Assembly (NCBI RefSeq): GCF_011745365.1
Contig: NW_024468911.1
Span: 3,218,759 to 3,282,758 of the forward strand
DNA length: 64,000 nucleotides
Direction of reading: 5' to 3'
Source: Cryphonectria parasitica EP155
Taxonomy: Eukaryota; Ascomycota; Sordariomycetes; Diaporthales; Cryphonectriaceae
Under the pieces are notes generated by a model. It was not told where the DNA came from, ran no database searches, and saw only the letters and a list, made by a program, of their open reading frames with translations. Numbering within the stretch: the first letter of the stretch is position 1; each line of letters starts with the position of its first letter. Both the position numbers and the translations under genes were made by a program. Shown here in pieces: positions 1 through 13,111 of the stretch.

Positions 1-2384
1 AGTTGCGTAAGTGGTGACGCAGAGTCAATCTGGCAAAGATGATTTCTCAGATCTCTGAAAAAGCTGTGGATATAGCGTTGTGGGCTAGGAAAGAGGGAGA
101 AAAAGAGAAAGAGGGTTTTAGTCTATCATCTCCACCTCTCCACCCCTCCTTCCCTCCCTATCTCCTTTCCCCCAGGACCTTCTTTTCTGGTCTTCTGCTC
201 AACGCTCGCTCGCCCACTCACAAAGCTCATTCGAATGTTGTTTTGGGACACAGAAGCGTCGACGGCACCTTGAGGTCTCGTATAAAAAAGCACAAGCAAA
301 AAAGAAGCAAAAGGACAAGAAGAAGAGACCAACCATCAAAACAAACTGTGTCTCTCTCTCTTGTTTCAAAAGAAAAATAGTGCTCATTCTTCGGGTGCAA
401 CTCCCGTTGCCCAGACGGCCATCCCCGTCCAAGGGGGCGCGAAGGTCTCACGGCACAAACGCGTCCTCGTAGAGGCAAGAATTGCGGGTAGACACGTAGA
501 CAAGGACCTCAGCCAAGCTCGCGTGGGGCAAGCCCCCGATTCTAACACGATCGGTGAGATCGAGAATGATTTTTCCAGGCCTGCAGCTACCCGTCGACAT
601 GGATTCTTTGGTGCAGAGCACAATACCTCTCTCACGCAACCGAGGTACCGGTGTGAGAAGATGTGGACGCGCGTGACCTCCCTGGACAAATGAAATCTCA
701 TGCCGTCCCGTCCGATTGGGAGAAGGAAGAGATGCATGAAGACATGGAACTCCGTGACGGCCGAACACACACGGTAGGAGTGACCTTGTGCTGGACCTCT
801 CGATTGGATAGAAAGAACCAAGGATCTGCTAAAGAGATGAACTGGGATCTCAACGGTGAGACAGAACTAGCCAGACAGCCTTACCACTTTCTGCTGCAGC
901 CAGAAGCCATAGTGGCGATCGTCGCCCATTTAGGGAACACATATTTTCCAGGCGGCATCTTTAGGAGAGGCGTACCCAGTTCCTCTTCGAGCCGGCATAA
1001 ACCGAATCTCGAGGCCGACAGCACTCCCTTTCTGGTATTCATGCATGCCGCCCAGGGACGAGGAAAGACGACAACAACCGAGACATGATGTGGACAAAAT
1101 AACACTGTCGCGCATATCTTCTGCGGGAGCTGGGGCACGCACATGCAAGGTAAGCATATTTGGGGGGGGGGGGGGAAGAAACAACCAAGACGTCACGCAC
1201 GCTGCCTTCTGTACTAACCGTCCGAGTCCTCCTCGCTCCCTTCCCCCGTAGATACTCTTCCCACCTCTCGTTCCCAGGCAGCGGGCCAGTACCGAGGGTT
1301 CATTGCATACTTTACCAGCCCTCCTCGGTCAGAGAAAAGAGAGAGTGGGGGGTATTTAGGAACGGCATGAGGGAGACCTAAGTAAGGGAGGGCCGGAGGG
1401 AGGGACGGCCCTCACCGCTTGATTGCTCACCTACCTAACCGAAATCAAAGTTCGCTTGCGTCCTTCAAGCGAAGCGTCACGTCGCACACGAGTATTGACG
1501 CGGCCTCGGTGGCGTCCTGGTGGGGGGGGGGGGGAGCGACATATATTCCGGTCTCTGCTCTCTTATTCTGTCCGGCGCAAGCACTAAGACAAGACACGGC
1601 AGAGCAAACACGCAGCATGCTCTTGTTGCTGCTGCACCTGCTGCATTAGGGCCCAAGTCAGGACAGAGGTCTAGAGCACGTCCATAGGCACATTGCAATC
1701 ACATGGCCATAGACTAACCGACCTTGGGAAAACTATGAAGTGTACTGATGTCAGTACGCATCTGCCAGTATCTGTCAAGGGAAACAAGGGTGGGGGGGGG
1801 GGGGCCAGGTTCGGCCACTCAACATATGCAAACTCAATTTTTGGGTACAGTACGCGATATGTTATCGTGTACGTGGCCATCCATGAGGTATCAACACCAG
1901 ATGACCTATCTTCCTTTCTTTTTTGCCCTCTCCTCTCCGCCACCCCCCAAAAAAAATAAAAATAAATGAAGATGGGGATGAATGCGTGATGTTGTTTCCC
2001 GTCTCAGATAGGCGCCTCACTTCGCTCTTCCACTGCACAAAATTCGAGGTTGCCGACATCTGGGCGCGGCAGGTAACCGCCTGGAGGCTGCACTTAAATA
2101 TCGATGGAAGACGGCGGGTTGCATCTCGGTAATGAGAGGATACATCAGCAGCCCCTCGCAATGATTGGTCTAGGAGAGGATGGAGTTTGTCTGATGATGC
2201 CAATATTATGTATTGTGATGATGATGGTAGTACAGAATATGCTTTGACCAATTTGACCTCCCTTTGGTTTCTGAGACTACCAGCAGAACCAATCTCGTGT
2301 AAACAAATACAAAACGTACATTGAGTGCAGTCAAGGATGCACCCTCTTATCGGACCCTCCCCCCCTTTCTTTTTTGTCCATTTC
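1..2384. other. No supportable gene (intergenic)
   Basis: I find no reading frame here with family resemblance or a coherent exon chain. The open frames are short, overlap on both strands and are rich in charged or proline low-complexity sequence. The stretch contains three long G runs (1162-1175, 1522-1534, 1792-1804). The right end is presumably the 3' untranslated region of the minus-strand membrane protein that stops at 2385. A gene lying mostly outside the window to the left cannot be excluded. Confidence 0.6.
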
Positions 2385-3999
2385 TCATATTTCAAATCGA
2401 TCAGGAAGGACGATGGGAGCGACCAGGGTCCAGGCGTACAAGCCGTAGCAGATCCAAGAGCTGATGATCTTGACCCAACTGGCCCACAAGGTGCGGCCGA
2501 CCGTGGCGAAGTCACCATCCTGGTTCTCTGAATCGTAGCCCTGCGTGATCAGGGTAGCCACCCATGCCGTCGCAAGGAAGAAGATGATGTGAAACACGGC
2601 ATAGTTGTACTGCGTGCTGCCGCGCTCGTCGTCATGTGCCGTGTTGCCGCCGCTCGACTCGTCATCTTCATCATCTGACAGGAGTGCGTCGGCCGGCAGA
2701 CTGCCTTCCTCCACTGCCCTCCGCAACGCCTCGGCACGCATTTCCCTGCGTGCGCTAGGCTGCGTTGTCACGAGATCATGTTCATCCTCATCAGGGAGGC
2801 GAATCCCCCCGCGGTTGTTGCCCAGGCCGAGACTTTGCGTGGCAGCTCTTGTCGTCGTGTAAGCAACTGTGAGCATCGTGACGATGGCACCGAGAACCAC
2901 TGTTGTAGTTCGTGTGCCTTGAGAGAAGGCCAGTGGGTTACAGTGCTTGTTTCCATTGCCGTCGGGCTCCATGGAAACCGCTGACATTGTCAGATAGGAA
3001 CAGTAGATGGCGACCATAGCTGACTGGGCGAGACCGGCCTTGGGGTTGACATCCTGAACGGCTGGGTGGACGGAGATGACAGAGATGGCCAGCCACAGCA
3101 GGAGGTTGATGGTGATGACGGCCTGGTTCATCGAGCACCCGCTGCTGGCGAAGAAGATGTACTGGATGATGGTCATAGCGAGAGACCCCACGTACATGCC
3201 CAGGGTATAGCCGATCAGGACGAAGCGCCAGGGACCAGAATCTGACTCCTCAATCTGTCTCAGGCAGTACTCGGCCCACGTATGTGCCAGGTCGACCAGC
3301 AGGATCAGGCCGAGGATGAGGAACAGCATCGCGGCAAACAGAGCGATGTAATTGCCCCAGAACAGGAAGAAGGCATCCGGGATGAGAAATGATAGGACGA
3401 TGAACGCCAGCCAGGCGATGACCTTGGGACCCCAGAAGCCATTCTGCAGGGCAGCGCGAGGATTCTTGGATGAGGTCACACCGACCAACAGCCCGGCAAA
3501 GATGAGGTGGAACAGGCCCAAGGCGAAATTTATACGGTGTACTGCCAGCCAGCCATAACATTGTCCGGTAGGGCATTCGATCTTGACGTAGTCGAGCATG
3601 AGGGACTGTAGTTTCGTGATAGCCCATGGGGTGAGCATGATCCAAGACAGTATCGAGTTGACGAGCAGGATGAGGGCATATGCGATACGAGTAGCCACAC
3701 TTTTACCCCCAAACATGGGTTAGCCGAGCTGTCACACACACTAGAGCCAAGCAGAGGGCGGGAGTTCAAGAAAATGCATGCTCACCTGTTTCCGCACTTG
3801 CCACATGCACTACACACCATGGAGCAGGTGGCCGCCCCGCAGCAGCTGGCAGCAAAGGACAGGAGCTAGGAGGCGAGAAGGGTTCAGCGGATCACACTCG
3901 ACAGGTCACATCGAGGCAGAGGTGACGATGGGAGGGGAGCAAACTCACAGTGCCGGCGCTGGGCAGCGCCATGAGCGGGATGGAAAGCAAGGCACCCAT
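2385..3999 (-). CDS. TMS1: TMS1/SERINC-family multi-pass membrane protein
   Basis: Three exons on the minus strand (3999-3949, 3865-3786, 3699-2385) give 481 residues. The start at 3999 opens with MGALLSIPLMALPSAGT, the usual fungal TMS1 beginning. Exon 2 carries the Cys-rich stretch SCCGAATCSMVCSACGKCG. Donors are GTGAGT and GTGAGC, and codons are completed cleanly across both junctions. The rest is a series of about ten hydrophobic segments, interrupted at roughly residues 340-406 by an acidic, Ser/Glu-rich cytosolic loop. SERINC/TMS family proteins sit in endomembranes or the plasma membrane. They have been linked to serine incorporation into lipids and to lipid scrambling, but the fungal biochemical role is not settled. 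The length is normal for fungal members and nothing appears broken. Family assignment is firm; the transport or scramblase role is inference from the family. Confidence 0.95.
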
Positions 4000-5125
4000 C
4001 TTGGGAGAGTTGGGCAGCCCTCAGGGAAGACCAGCCTCTATTGTCGGGAGGTGATGCGGGGGTATCGAGGTAGATAAAAGCACCAAGATGGTTCTCGTGA
4101 GATTCAGGTGCGTCGCCGGCCTGCGCCGTCCTCGTGGTTCAGTCAGGTGGTTGTTGTTGATGATGATGATGGAACGTTGAATCTTAGGTAAGTAAATTGC
4201 AGGGCTGGTTGTCGTTGCATGCCTTGCCCCCGGACCTGCCGTGGACCCTGGTGGGTGATTACGTAGCCCTGCAAGCCACAGCTAGAAGAGACGGGACCCC
4301 CCCCCCCCCCTCCGCCGGCAAGTTCTGCGCCACACACTGGCACATTACTGTACCTGAACCCTTGATGACCCATCTCCCTTCTCGATCATAGAGGTTTAGT
4401 AGTTGTGTCTCTTCCTTGTGTTTTTCTGCAAATCAGATTAACCTGCATAAACTTCGTATGGTAATACTACAGATACGTATGCATATTCATTCTGTATATG
4501 TACATTAATATACATATATCATCAATCAATCTCGTAGGCGAAAAGTCCGCTTGCGGCTTTGGGACTTTTGAAACCAAGATTATCGTCATTTGCCCAAGAT
4601 AGGTCGTGGGGCTGCCACCAGGTTCGGTGACCGGCTGAAGGCCCCGCTGCACTCTGCTCCAGAAATCGGAGCTTACGGCAGATGCTTACCCACAGCCGCC
4701 AATCACAGCGCTGTCGCATGCTACCACGTATCACCTATCAGACGACCTGCAGCCATAGTGCAGCAATAGTGACCCCTTTCCGGAAAGCCTAAACGCGTAC
4801 GTACGCCTTTGTCCACTTTCAACTTGCATCTATCTACTGTGTATTTTGGCTACTATCGTATCTGCGGAGCAGCCCATGTCATGTCACCTTTCTAGATCCT
4901 AGATTCCTTTTTTTCTTTCTATTTTGTTTATATTTCTTATAATTTTCACTCCTTCGTTTATGGATCGTCGTTGATTGTACGAATTGACCAGGCTGCTGCT
5001 CCAAATCAGTTTCCTTTGATCGTCTCCCTAACCTGTTCGAGCCTGCAACGAGCCAGCCAGACCCTCGTCTTGGTTGCCCTTCTCGAGAAACCCAGTGTGT
5101 GTCGTGATAAACGCCGCCCGCGAGG
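4000..5125. promoter_or_regulatory. Shared divergent upstream region of the SERINC and MFS genes
   Basis: The two flanking genes are transcribed away from each other, so this 1.1-kb gap should hold both promoters and 5' leaders. It contains a 14-base C run at 4297-4310 and an AT-rich patch near 4485-4525. I see no open frame with family resemblance. No specific factor site can be called with confidence. Confidence 0.5.
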
Positions 5126-7165
5126 ATGCAGGACCGGCAATTGCAGCGCGCGCGGATCATATCCAGCGTCGCAGCGACCATGATCTCCTTGGCCTGTGGA
5201 AGCAATGTATGTGCGACCAAAGCCATCCTCTTCCCCTTCCCGCCCCCTTTACACATTATATTCTTGCGTATCATCAAGTATCTGCATTGTAGTAGTGAAC
5301 AAGGGCTGATAACGGACAATTCTTCTTCCTGGCTATAGTATGTCTACTCAGCATGGGCTCCCCAATTCGCTGAACGCCTCAAATACTCGACCACCGAGAG
5401 CAACCTCGTCGGTCTCGCAGGCAACCTCGGCATGTACGCATGCGGGTTGCCTATTGGATTATTCGTTGACAAGAAGGGCCCAAGACCGGCTGTGCTTATC
5501 GGATCCATCCTGCTGGGCCTGGGCTATTTCCCATTATACCAGGCATACAACAGCGGCTCGGGCCCGGTATTTCTGATGTGCCTATACTCATTCTTGAGTG
5601 GTCTGGGAGGGTGCACAGCTTTCGCTGCTGCCATCAAGACCTCTGCGCTGAACTGGTCAGTGTCTCTCTGGCAACATACGTATGCTTCGAAAGAATGTGT
5701 GGCTAACATTGAAGAGGGGGAAAAAGGCCACACCACAGAGGAACTGCGACCGCATTTCCCCTGGCTGCGTTCGGCCTCAGTGCCTTCTTCTTCTCTCTCA
5801 TCGGAGGATTCCTCTTCCCTGGTGACACCAGCGACTTCCTACTCCTTCTGTCGTGTGGGACCTCGGGCATGACATTCTTGGGCTTCTGGTTCTTGCGCAT
5901 CATCCCGCACGGCAACTACCAGTCCGTTGCGACCAGCGAGGAAGACAAGCCAGAGGAACCACAGCCCCGGCGCGGGGGCTTGTTCGAGCCAGGTAGGTTC
6001 ATCACCAACCATGTCTCCTCACAGAAGAAAAAGGCCTTACACCCAGTCCAAGCGGATCAGGAATCCGGTATAAGGGTCTTCTCGGCCCGCAAGCCATTCG
6101 ATCCGACCAGTGGTCGGACCGCAGGAGGAAGCACGTCCAATCCGACGACGGCGGCATCATCTACTATTGTTGCCGAGACCGACGACGACGAGGACGAGAC
6201 ATCTTCTCTCGTGTCCAAGGTATCCTCAGTGGCCGGTGAGGTCTATGTGCAGAATGTTGATATGGATCGCTCTCATCTTGTAGATGTCCGCGGCTGGGAT
6301 CTACTCCGCAATCTCGAATTTTGGCAATTATTCGTTATCATGGGCATATTGGCTGGTATTGGTCTCATGACGATCAAGTAAGTCTCCTCGTGCGCGGGGA
6401 CCACCCCAGGCATCGTGTGTAAAAGACAAGAAGAACAAGTTCAAGACTGACATTTATACTACCAGCAATATCGGGCACTCCGTACAAGCGCTCTGGCAAC
6501 ATTTCGACGACAGCATTAGCAACGACAGTCTTCTCAAGCTCCAAAACCTACACGTCTCGATCTTGTCCGTGTGCAGCTTTTCGGGCCGACTCATGAGTGG
6601 TGCGTCCTCTCTTTTCTTCCGTTCCCATGAACCAATATGAGCTCTGTACAAGTGACTGAACTGACCGTCCACTCAAGGCGTCGGGTCCGATTTCCTGGTG
6701 AAGGTGCTCCATGCCAGCCGGATCTGGTGTCTCTTCGTCGCGGGCTCCATCTTCTTCGTCGCACAAATCTGTGCCATGAACATTATCAACCCACACATGC
6801 TGGGCTTCGTTTCCGGCCTGTCCGGCCTGGGCTATGGCTTCCTGTTCGGGGTGTTCCCGTCCATTGTCGCCGAGAGCTTTGGTATCCACGGCCTCAGCCA
6901 GAACTGGGGACTAATGACCATGTCTCCCGTCCTCTCCGGCAACATCTTCAACCTCTTTTACGGTGTGGTCTTCGACCAGCACAGCGTCGTCGGCCCCAAC
7001 GGTGAGCGCTCTTGCATCGAAGGCCTGGAGTGTTACCGCTCGGCCTATCTGGTCACCGTGGCTGCCTGCGCCTTGGGCTTTGCTCTGACGCTGTGGGTCA
7101 TTCGGCACCAGTGGGTACAGAGGCAGAGGGATGCCAAGAGCAAGGATGGTCACCTGGAGGACTAA
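5126..7165 (+). CDS. Major facilitator superfamily transporter (nodulin-like/MCH1-like group)
   Basis: Five exons (5126-5206, 5339-5655, 5727-6377, 6466-6599, 6678-7165) give 556 residues. Exon 1 encodes 27 residues beginning MQDRQLQRARIISS and reads into YVYSAWAPQFAERL, typical of the first helix region of this fungal MFS group. LPIGLFVDKKGPRPA is the MFS signature loop after helix 2. The protein has two six-helix halves. A long acidic, Ser-rich cytosolic loop lies between them at about residues 195-325, with runs of Asp/Glu and Ser. Introns are 71-132 nt with GT/AG ends. Relatives include yeast YMR155W and MCH1-type proteins; the substrate cannot be read from the sequence. It faces the MOB3 gene across a 740-base convergent gap. 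Confidence 0.9.
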
Positions 7166-7907
7166 GAGACTTCAAAAGGAGTCAGTCCAGTGTGGTTCTT
7201 TTCAGCAGGCAGTGTGGCTATCTTGCATTTCAGATGAATTAAGTTGGCATTAGATGGTGCACAGGCGTTTAAGGGGAGAAGTCATAAAGATTTATATGGG
7301 GATCGGAGAGGTTGTTTTGCATGATAAACTTAGAGAGATCTTGGGGCGGCCAGACCTCGATTGAATTAGCCGACGAAGAGTAGGGCGGGGGTTTAGTCCT
7401 GTCCGAGAAGAGTTGCTATGGTCAAACGAGCCCAACACCCTAGGCAAGACAGATAGATAGATAAATTGCTCGCCTAGTAGATTACTTAGCAGGCAGGGTT
7501 AGAGGAAGATATAGGACACATTTAGTGTTTATAAACACCGTCACCTATCACCAGCTCGTTTTCGATATTTTTCTTTACTATAAAAAAGATTCATCATATT
7601 TCCTTATCGTCAGTTGATAACTGTTCCTTAGCTGAAGAACCTGAAGAACCAAGTGTCTACAGTGAAGTTGCATTAGTAGCCATGACAGCACGAGGCGCCC
7701 GCTTTCACAATCAGTAGGCGCTCTCTCTCTTGATATTCTTGTGTAGTTCGTATTATACATGTAAAAAAGCGTTCAAGACGCCATGCTTTCCATATGTGGT
7801 TCGCAGGACGAGACTACTCGCCTGTCACAGGTTTAGTCGGCGAACTCAACATGCTCGCACTCTGGCTGGTCGCCCTCCTCGGTGATCCACAGGTCAGGAG
7901 TGACGTC
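7166..7907. other. Convergent 3' intergenic region (MFS / MOB3)
   Basis: Two genes converge here, so the 742 bases should hold both 3' untranslated regions and polyadenylation sites. The stretch is AT-richer than the coding DNA, with AT-rich patches near 7560-7590 and 7610-7640. No open frame of interest is seen. Confidence 0.5.
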
Positions 7908-9540
7908 CTATGCGTCCTGATCCTCTGGCCCCTCGGGCTTCCCATGCTCTTGAGTGCCGTCCGTCGATGCTTCGTGCGCCTCGTCCTCCTTCTCAGGAAC
8001 AGGCTCATCTTGAGTGGTCGTCGCCTCGAGATCTGCATCCTCCGTCTTGTCCGCCGTTGTGTCGTGAGGCTCCGAGTCTTCGACAACCTCGTCATGTTCC
8101 TCCTTTGATGCCTCGTCCTGGGTGTCGTCCTTCACCTCGGTAGTCGGCTCAGGCGCTTCCAATGTGCTCCGCTCCTCTTCGCCTGGCGACAGTTCGAGTT
8201 CTGAGTGTTCTTCAGGCTCGATTTCGTTCTCGGTCACTATTGGCTTCTCATCATGATGGCGAGTTTCTGATGGAGGAGCCGCGTCCTCGTGCTGCACAGC
8301 AGGCTCGGTTTGTGCCTCATCCATCATGCCGTGCTCAACAATTACAGGCACGTCAGCCGTCTCAGGCTCCTCGTCAACAGTGTCGGGCGCTGCTATACGC
8401 ATATCTCCGAGCCGGCTGGTTACCTCCGAGCTCTCATCCTCGTCTGCTTCCATCACTGTCGTCACAGCACTCCCCGTTGAGGGGCTGCCCCTTATGTGTC
8501 GTCGCGTGTTTGTCCTGCCTGGGGGCAGGAGGTTCTCGTCTTCAGAGCGCTGCAGCAGGATAGGAGCCGGCATCAGGGACGGCTCCTTTTTAGTCCCACG
8601 GTCCATGCTCTCGGCCGCCGCTGCGGCACTCTCTAGCCCCTCGGCTTCGGGCGGCAGCTTGTAATTCTCAGCTGGCAACGTGTCGTAGGTGTCGCACACT
8701 GTCTTGAAGAAGACGTATAGGCCCGTCTGACCCTCAGAAGACCAAAATACACCCCTGTGTTGGAACCAGGCGTGGGCGAAGATGCGATGGAGCCGGCGGA
8801 AAACGTTGACGAGGTTCTTGATCGCGGCACCCTTGTCGTGACCAGGGCCCTCGCCGCCAGAAGGGGCCACAAACCGCGAAGGGAAGAGTTTGGGATTTGT
8901 GACGACGTTGGCAGCCCAGTCGAGGGTGTGGCAGCAATAGTCGATGGCACAGCACGACTTAGGTTGCTCGTGCACGGAGCAGAGGAACTGCCACTCGGAG
9001 GCGCGCATCTCTGGGCAGGTTTGCGCACTGCATGGAGGCGTATCGAAGAGGAATCCGACGATGAGGGTATTGCATTGCGCGATGAGGAAGCGGCAGAGCT
9101 CGTAAAGCCAGAGGTTTCGGTCGATGGACGGTGGAGGAGTGGCGAGAAGTTGGGCGGTCTCGCGGGTAATAGGCTGTGTGTTGTGCGCGGTGTGATGATA
9201 GTGGAGGGCGGCGAGGTGTTCCTGGAGCTGGAAAGCCGAGTCAAGCTGTGTAGCGGAGTGCCAGCCAGCGGTCAGCCGAATCCTGTTCACGAAACGAGGA
9301 CGTATGCGATGAGGACAGCACGACACTTACCTCACTCAAGGGTATCAGTGGTGGGCCAGCGGCCATCTCGCAGTTCTTGGTTCCAGGGTGGATGCGCCTC
9401 TTCGCATTCGCGTTGAGGAGTGTCTGCTCCATCTGCTGCGACTCTGGATCCGCGATCGAGCCCAGTCCAGGCGATTTGGGTCCAATCTGGATCTCGGCTG
9501 CAGGAGGTGGACTCGGGAGGCGGGGAGACATCGCCGCCAT
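7908..9540 (-). CDS. mob3: Mob1/phocein-family protein, MOB3-like (STRIPAK subunit)
   Basis: Two exons (9540-9331, 9245-7908) give 515 residues. The donor is GTAAGT and the 85-nt intron joins in phase 0. The Mob/phocein domain spans roughly residues 45-280. Its zinc ligands are intact: Cys142 and Cys147 (C-x4-C, CSAQTC), and His223 and His228 (H-x4-H, HRIFAH). The sequence around YDTLPAENYKLPPEAEG closes the domain. Residues from about 285 on form an acidic Glu/Asp/Thr-rich tail of some 230 residues with no fold I can recognise. In Sordaria and Neurospora the phocein homologue MOB3 works in the STRIPAK phosphatase-kinase complex and is needed for hyphal fusion and fruiting bodies. That role is inferred for this gene. 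It is separate from the mitotic-exit MOB1 because it resembles the phocein branch. Confidence 0.92.
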
Positions 9541-9943
9541 CTTGACTCGAAAGTGCCAATGGCAGTGACTCTTACAAAACCAAGGGGCTGCTGATTGGAG
9601 GGCGAAGAACCGGACGCTGATGTTGCGACTGCAAATATTGTCCTGACCCTACCGGGCCATTCGCAGCGTAGACGTTTCCGAGGTTGGGGAGACAGACCGT
9701 ATTGTGTTGACTGACAGCAGGCGCAAGACTCGAAATCTCACTGCTTGAAATAGCGAGGTTGCGAGCTAGAGCGCGCAGATGCTCAAAGCTCCTGACGATA
9801 GACGGCGGGTGCCTCGCAGGGATCCCTCGTCTGTTGTTATCGATAGGGACCCACCGAAAAGTTGCATTGCCTTTTCACGCAGGCGACTTAAATCCACTCC
9901 ACTCGCGCTCTCTTGCATTTTCGCAACACCAACAACTAGAAGC

Positions 9944-12837
9944 ATGTCTTCTCACAAAAATTCCAAAATGGGTCGTCGCGGTGTGTCGCCAACGCCTTCT
10001 GACGCCGAGGCTGACATATTCGACTCATTGTACACAGACAACGTCGAAAGCAGCAAGCCTAACCAGGCGGCAGTGGAAGAAGGTTTCGACTTCCTGAACG
10101 ACGGTCCAGATGGCGTTGAAGAGGACGACGATGAGGCATTCATTGCCCTCAAGCAGGCTGCGTCGTATCGGAAGACGTCACAAATGAGCTCAAAATCTGC
10201 CAAGAAGAGCGGCCGTGGCTTTCAGACAATGGGTACGAGGCCAGGAGGAGACCTGCAGAGCTACTTTTGAGAGGGGACCATGCTGACAACCGTCCAGGAT
10301 TGAACGAGAATCTCCTCAGGGCCATCCTCCGCAAGGGCTTCAAGCAGCCAACGCCGATCCAGCGCAAAGCGATACCCCTCGTTCTCGAAAGGAGAGACGT
10401 CGTCGGAATGGCCAGGACTGGATCCGGCAAGACCGCGGCGTTTGTCATACCGATGATAGAAAGGCTGAAAGCGCATAGTGCCAAGGTTGGGGTCCGGGCT
10501 CTGATCATGTCGCCGTCTCGAGAATTGGCACTGCAGACGTTGAAGGTCGTCAAGGAGTTTGGCAAGGGCACAGACCTGAAGTCTGTCCTGCTCGTCGGTG
10601 GTGACAGCTTGGAAGAGCAGTTCGGCTTCATGACGACAAATCCAGACATTGTCATTGCGACCCCTGGACGGTTCCTGCATCTGAAGGTGGAGATGTCGCT
10701 GAGCTTGTCCTCCATACAGTATGTCGTGTTTGACGAGGCAGATCGGTTGTTCGAGATGGGTTTTGCGGCTCAGCTCACGGAGATTCTACACTCGCTGCCG
10801 GCTTCGAGGCAGACACTGCTGTTCTCGGCCACGCTGCCAAAGTCGCTGGTGGAGTTCGCAAGAGCAGGATTGCAGGACCCCAGCCTGGTAAGGCTGGATG
10901 CCGAGACGAAGATCTCTCCGGACCTGGAGAGTGCGTTCTTTACCGTCAAGGCTGCGGAGAAAGAAGCTGGTCTTCTCCATGTCTTGCATGATGTGATCAA
11001 GGTGCCAGTTGGTGTACCAGAAGGAGCAATACAAGAGCCGGAAAGATTCTCCAAGAAGAGGAAACGAGGAGGCGACAATCCGAACCCAGTCGACAAACCA
11101 ACAGAGCACTCAACCATAATTTTTGCTGCGACAAAGCATCATGTCGAATACCTGGGTTCCATTCTTCGCGAGCAGGGCTTCGCAGTGTCCTATGTCTACG
11201 GTTCTCTGGATCAGACAGCACGCAAGATCCAGGTTGACAATTTCCGAAAAGGTAGGACGAACATTCTGGTAGTGACAGACGTGGCGGCTCGTGGTATCGA
11301 CATTCCGATCCTTGCGAATGTCATCAACTACGATTTTCCTCCCCAACCAAAGGTCTTTGTCCACCGTGTCGGTCGAACTGCGCGAGCCGGGAAGAAAGGT
11401 TGGAGTTACAGCATATTGCAAGACTCAGATGCACCTTACCTGCTCGACCTCCAGCTTTTCCTCGACAGGAAGATGGTGCTCGGTCGCGAAGTAGGGGACT
11501 TCCCGTCATACGCGACGGAAATGGTTGTCGGCGCTCTTGAGCGGTCCGAGGTGGAGATGCATATGGAGTGGCTGAATAAACTCTTCAAGGAGAACGAAGA
11601 CATCAATGCCTTGCGCTCAGTTGCTGCCAAGGCCGAGAAGCTTTACATAAGAACTAGGAACTCTGCGTCAAATCAGAGTGCGAAAAGAGCCAAGGAAGTC
11701 GTCACATCCACTGGGTGGAGTCAACTGCATACACTGTTCGGGCCGATCGACGATGCAGCGGACCAGGCTCGGAACGACATGCTGGCTCGGATCAGCAACT
11801 GGAAACCGAAGGAGACCATCTTTGAGATCAATATGGGGAAGAAGCTAGTGTCGAACTCTGGAGCAGTTGTCATGAGGGAGATAAGGAAAAAGATCACGCC
11901 AAAGAACCGTATCGAGAAGAAGGCTGAGGACAATACCGAGGACGTGGTTATGGGCGAGGCTCCAAGAGCTGGCCGTGATAGCCTCTCGGATTCGGATGAT
12001 GGTGGTAGCGATGAGGAGCTGTCGGACTCCGCAGATGACCCTGCCACCTTCGATCTTGATGGTGTAGTCGGGGAAGATGATTCAGAATCCGAACTCGAAG
12101 TGACTGTCTCGAAACACACCGATACCAAGGCCGACACGAAGCAAGCCTCAGCGCCCTGGAAAGATCCGGAATTCTTCATGTCCTACACCCCCCGCACGAC
12201 CAACGTCGATGAAGACAAGGGCTACAGTATCAACGGCGGTGGCGGTGGCACCGGCCGCGGCGGGTCTTCCTTTGTGGAGGCAACCCGCGATGTCACGATG
12301 GACCTAACAAACGACGACGGCGCCAAGGCTTTCGGCGCGCCCGCTCGCGCCAAGATGCGCTGGGACAAGAAGCAGAACAAGTACGTGAACACAGCCAACG
12401 ACGCCGACGGCTCAAAGGGTGCCAAGAGCCGCATGATCAAGGGCGAGAGTGGCGTCAAGATCGCGGCGAGCTTCCAGAGCGGGCGGTTCGATAGATGGCG
12501 CCGCGCACACCGCCTGGGCAAGTTGCCGCACGTGGGCGAGACGGAAAGGCCTGGGATGGCGCGGCTTGCGGCTGGGAATCCTGGCGGCGATGCTGGCTGG
12601 CGGCATTTCAAGCACAAGCAGGAGAGAGCACCCAAGGAGGCCGACAAATTCCGGGACGACTACCATGTACGCAAGAAGCGGGTGGCCGAGGCCAAGGAGA
12701 AGCGGATTGGAAAATTCAAGGATGGAGAGGGCAGCCGGAAGGAGATCAAAGGTGCGGAGGATATCCGCAGGGCGAGGAAGATTGAGCAAAGAAAGAAGGA
12801 GAAGAATGCCCGACCTACAAAGAAGGGCAAGCGGTGA
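9944..12837 (+). CDS. DBP10: DEAD-box ATP-dependent RNA helicase DBP10
   Basis: Two exons (9944-10232, 10298-12837) give 942 residues. The 65-nt intron has donor GTACGA and a CTGAC branch site. The helicase core is complete. A Q-motif region (GFKQPTPIQ) comes first, followed by motif I ARTGSGKT at about 136-142, PSREL, TPGR, DEAD at 242-245, SAT at 273-275 and HRVGRTAR. The C-terminal third is Lys/Arg-rich with an acidic Asp/Ser/Glu stretch. It matches the DBP10 C-terminal domain, which separates it from other nucleolar DEAD-box proteins. DBP10 acts in the nucleolus on pre-60S ribosome assembly. ATG 9944 is chosen because it is followed by the acidic N-terminus usual for the family; the in-frame ATG at 9968 is an alternative. 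Confidence 0.96.
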
Positions 12838-13111
12838 GATGGCTGACAAGGTCTTGCGCGATATAGCTATATCTATCACCATGCCATTTTGAGAAGGGAA
12901 AGTCAACGGCCTTGAGAGCTTCAGAAACCGATTCCAGCTACGAGTTACCTGAAGAACTGCGTAAACGCCACACCATGGCATTCCAAGAACGCTTCCTCGT
13001 CCGGTGACCACGCCTGTTAGACATGCTCAGACGCCATCTATAGCCAGGCGCAAAGAGCAAAGGGGAAGGCAAAGTTGCAGTGACCACCGGTCTTGGACCG
13101 CCATTCATGTC

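Noticed and set aside
384..821. 145-codon minus-strand open frame near the window start
   Set aside because: No motif, no splice partners, and overlapping frames are open on the other strand.
1862..2518. 218-codon minus-strand open frame
   Set aside because: Overlaps the stop and last codons of the SERINC gene in another frame and has no family resemblance.
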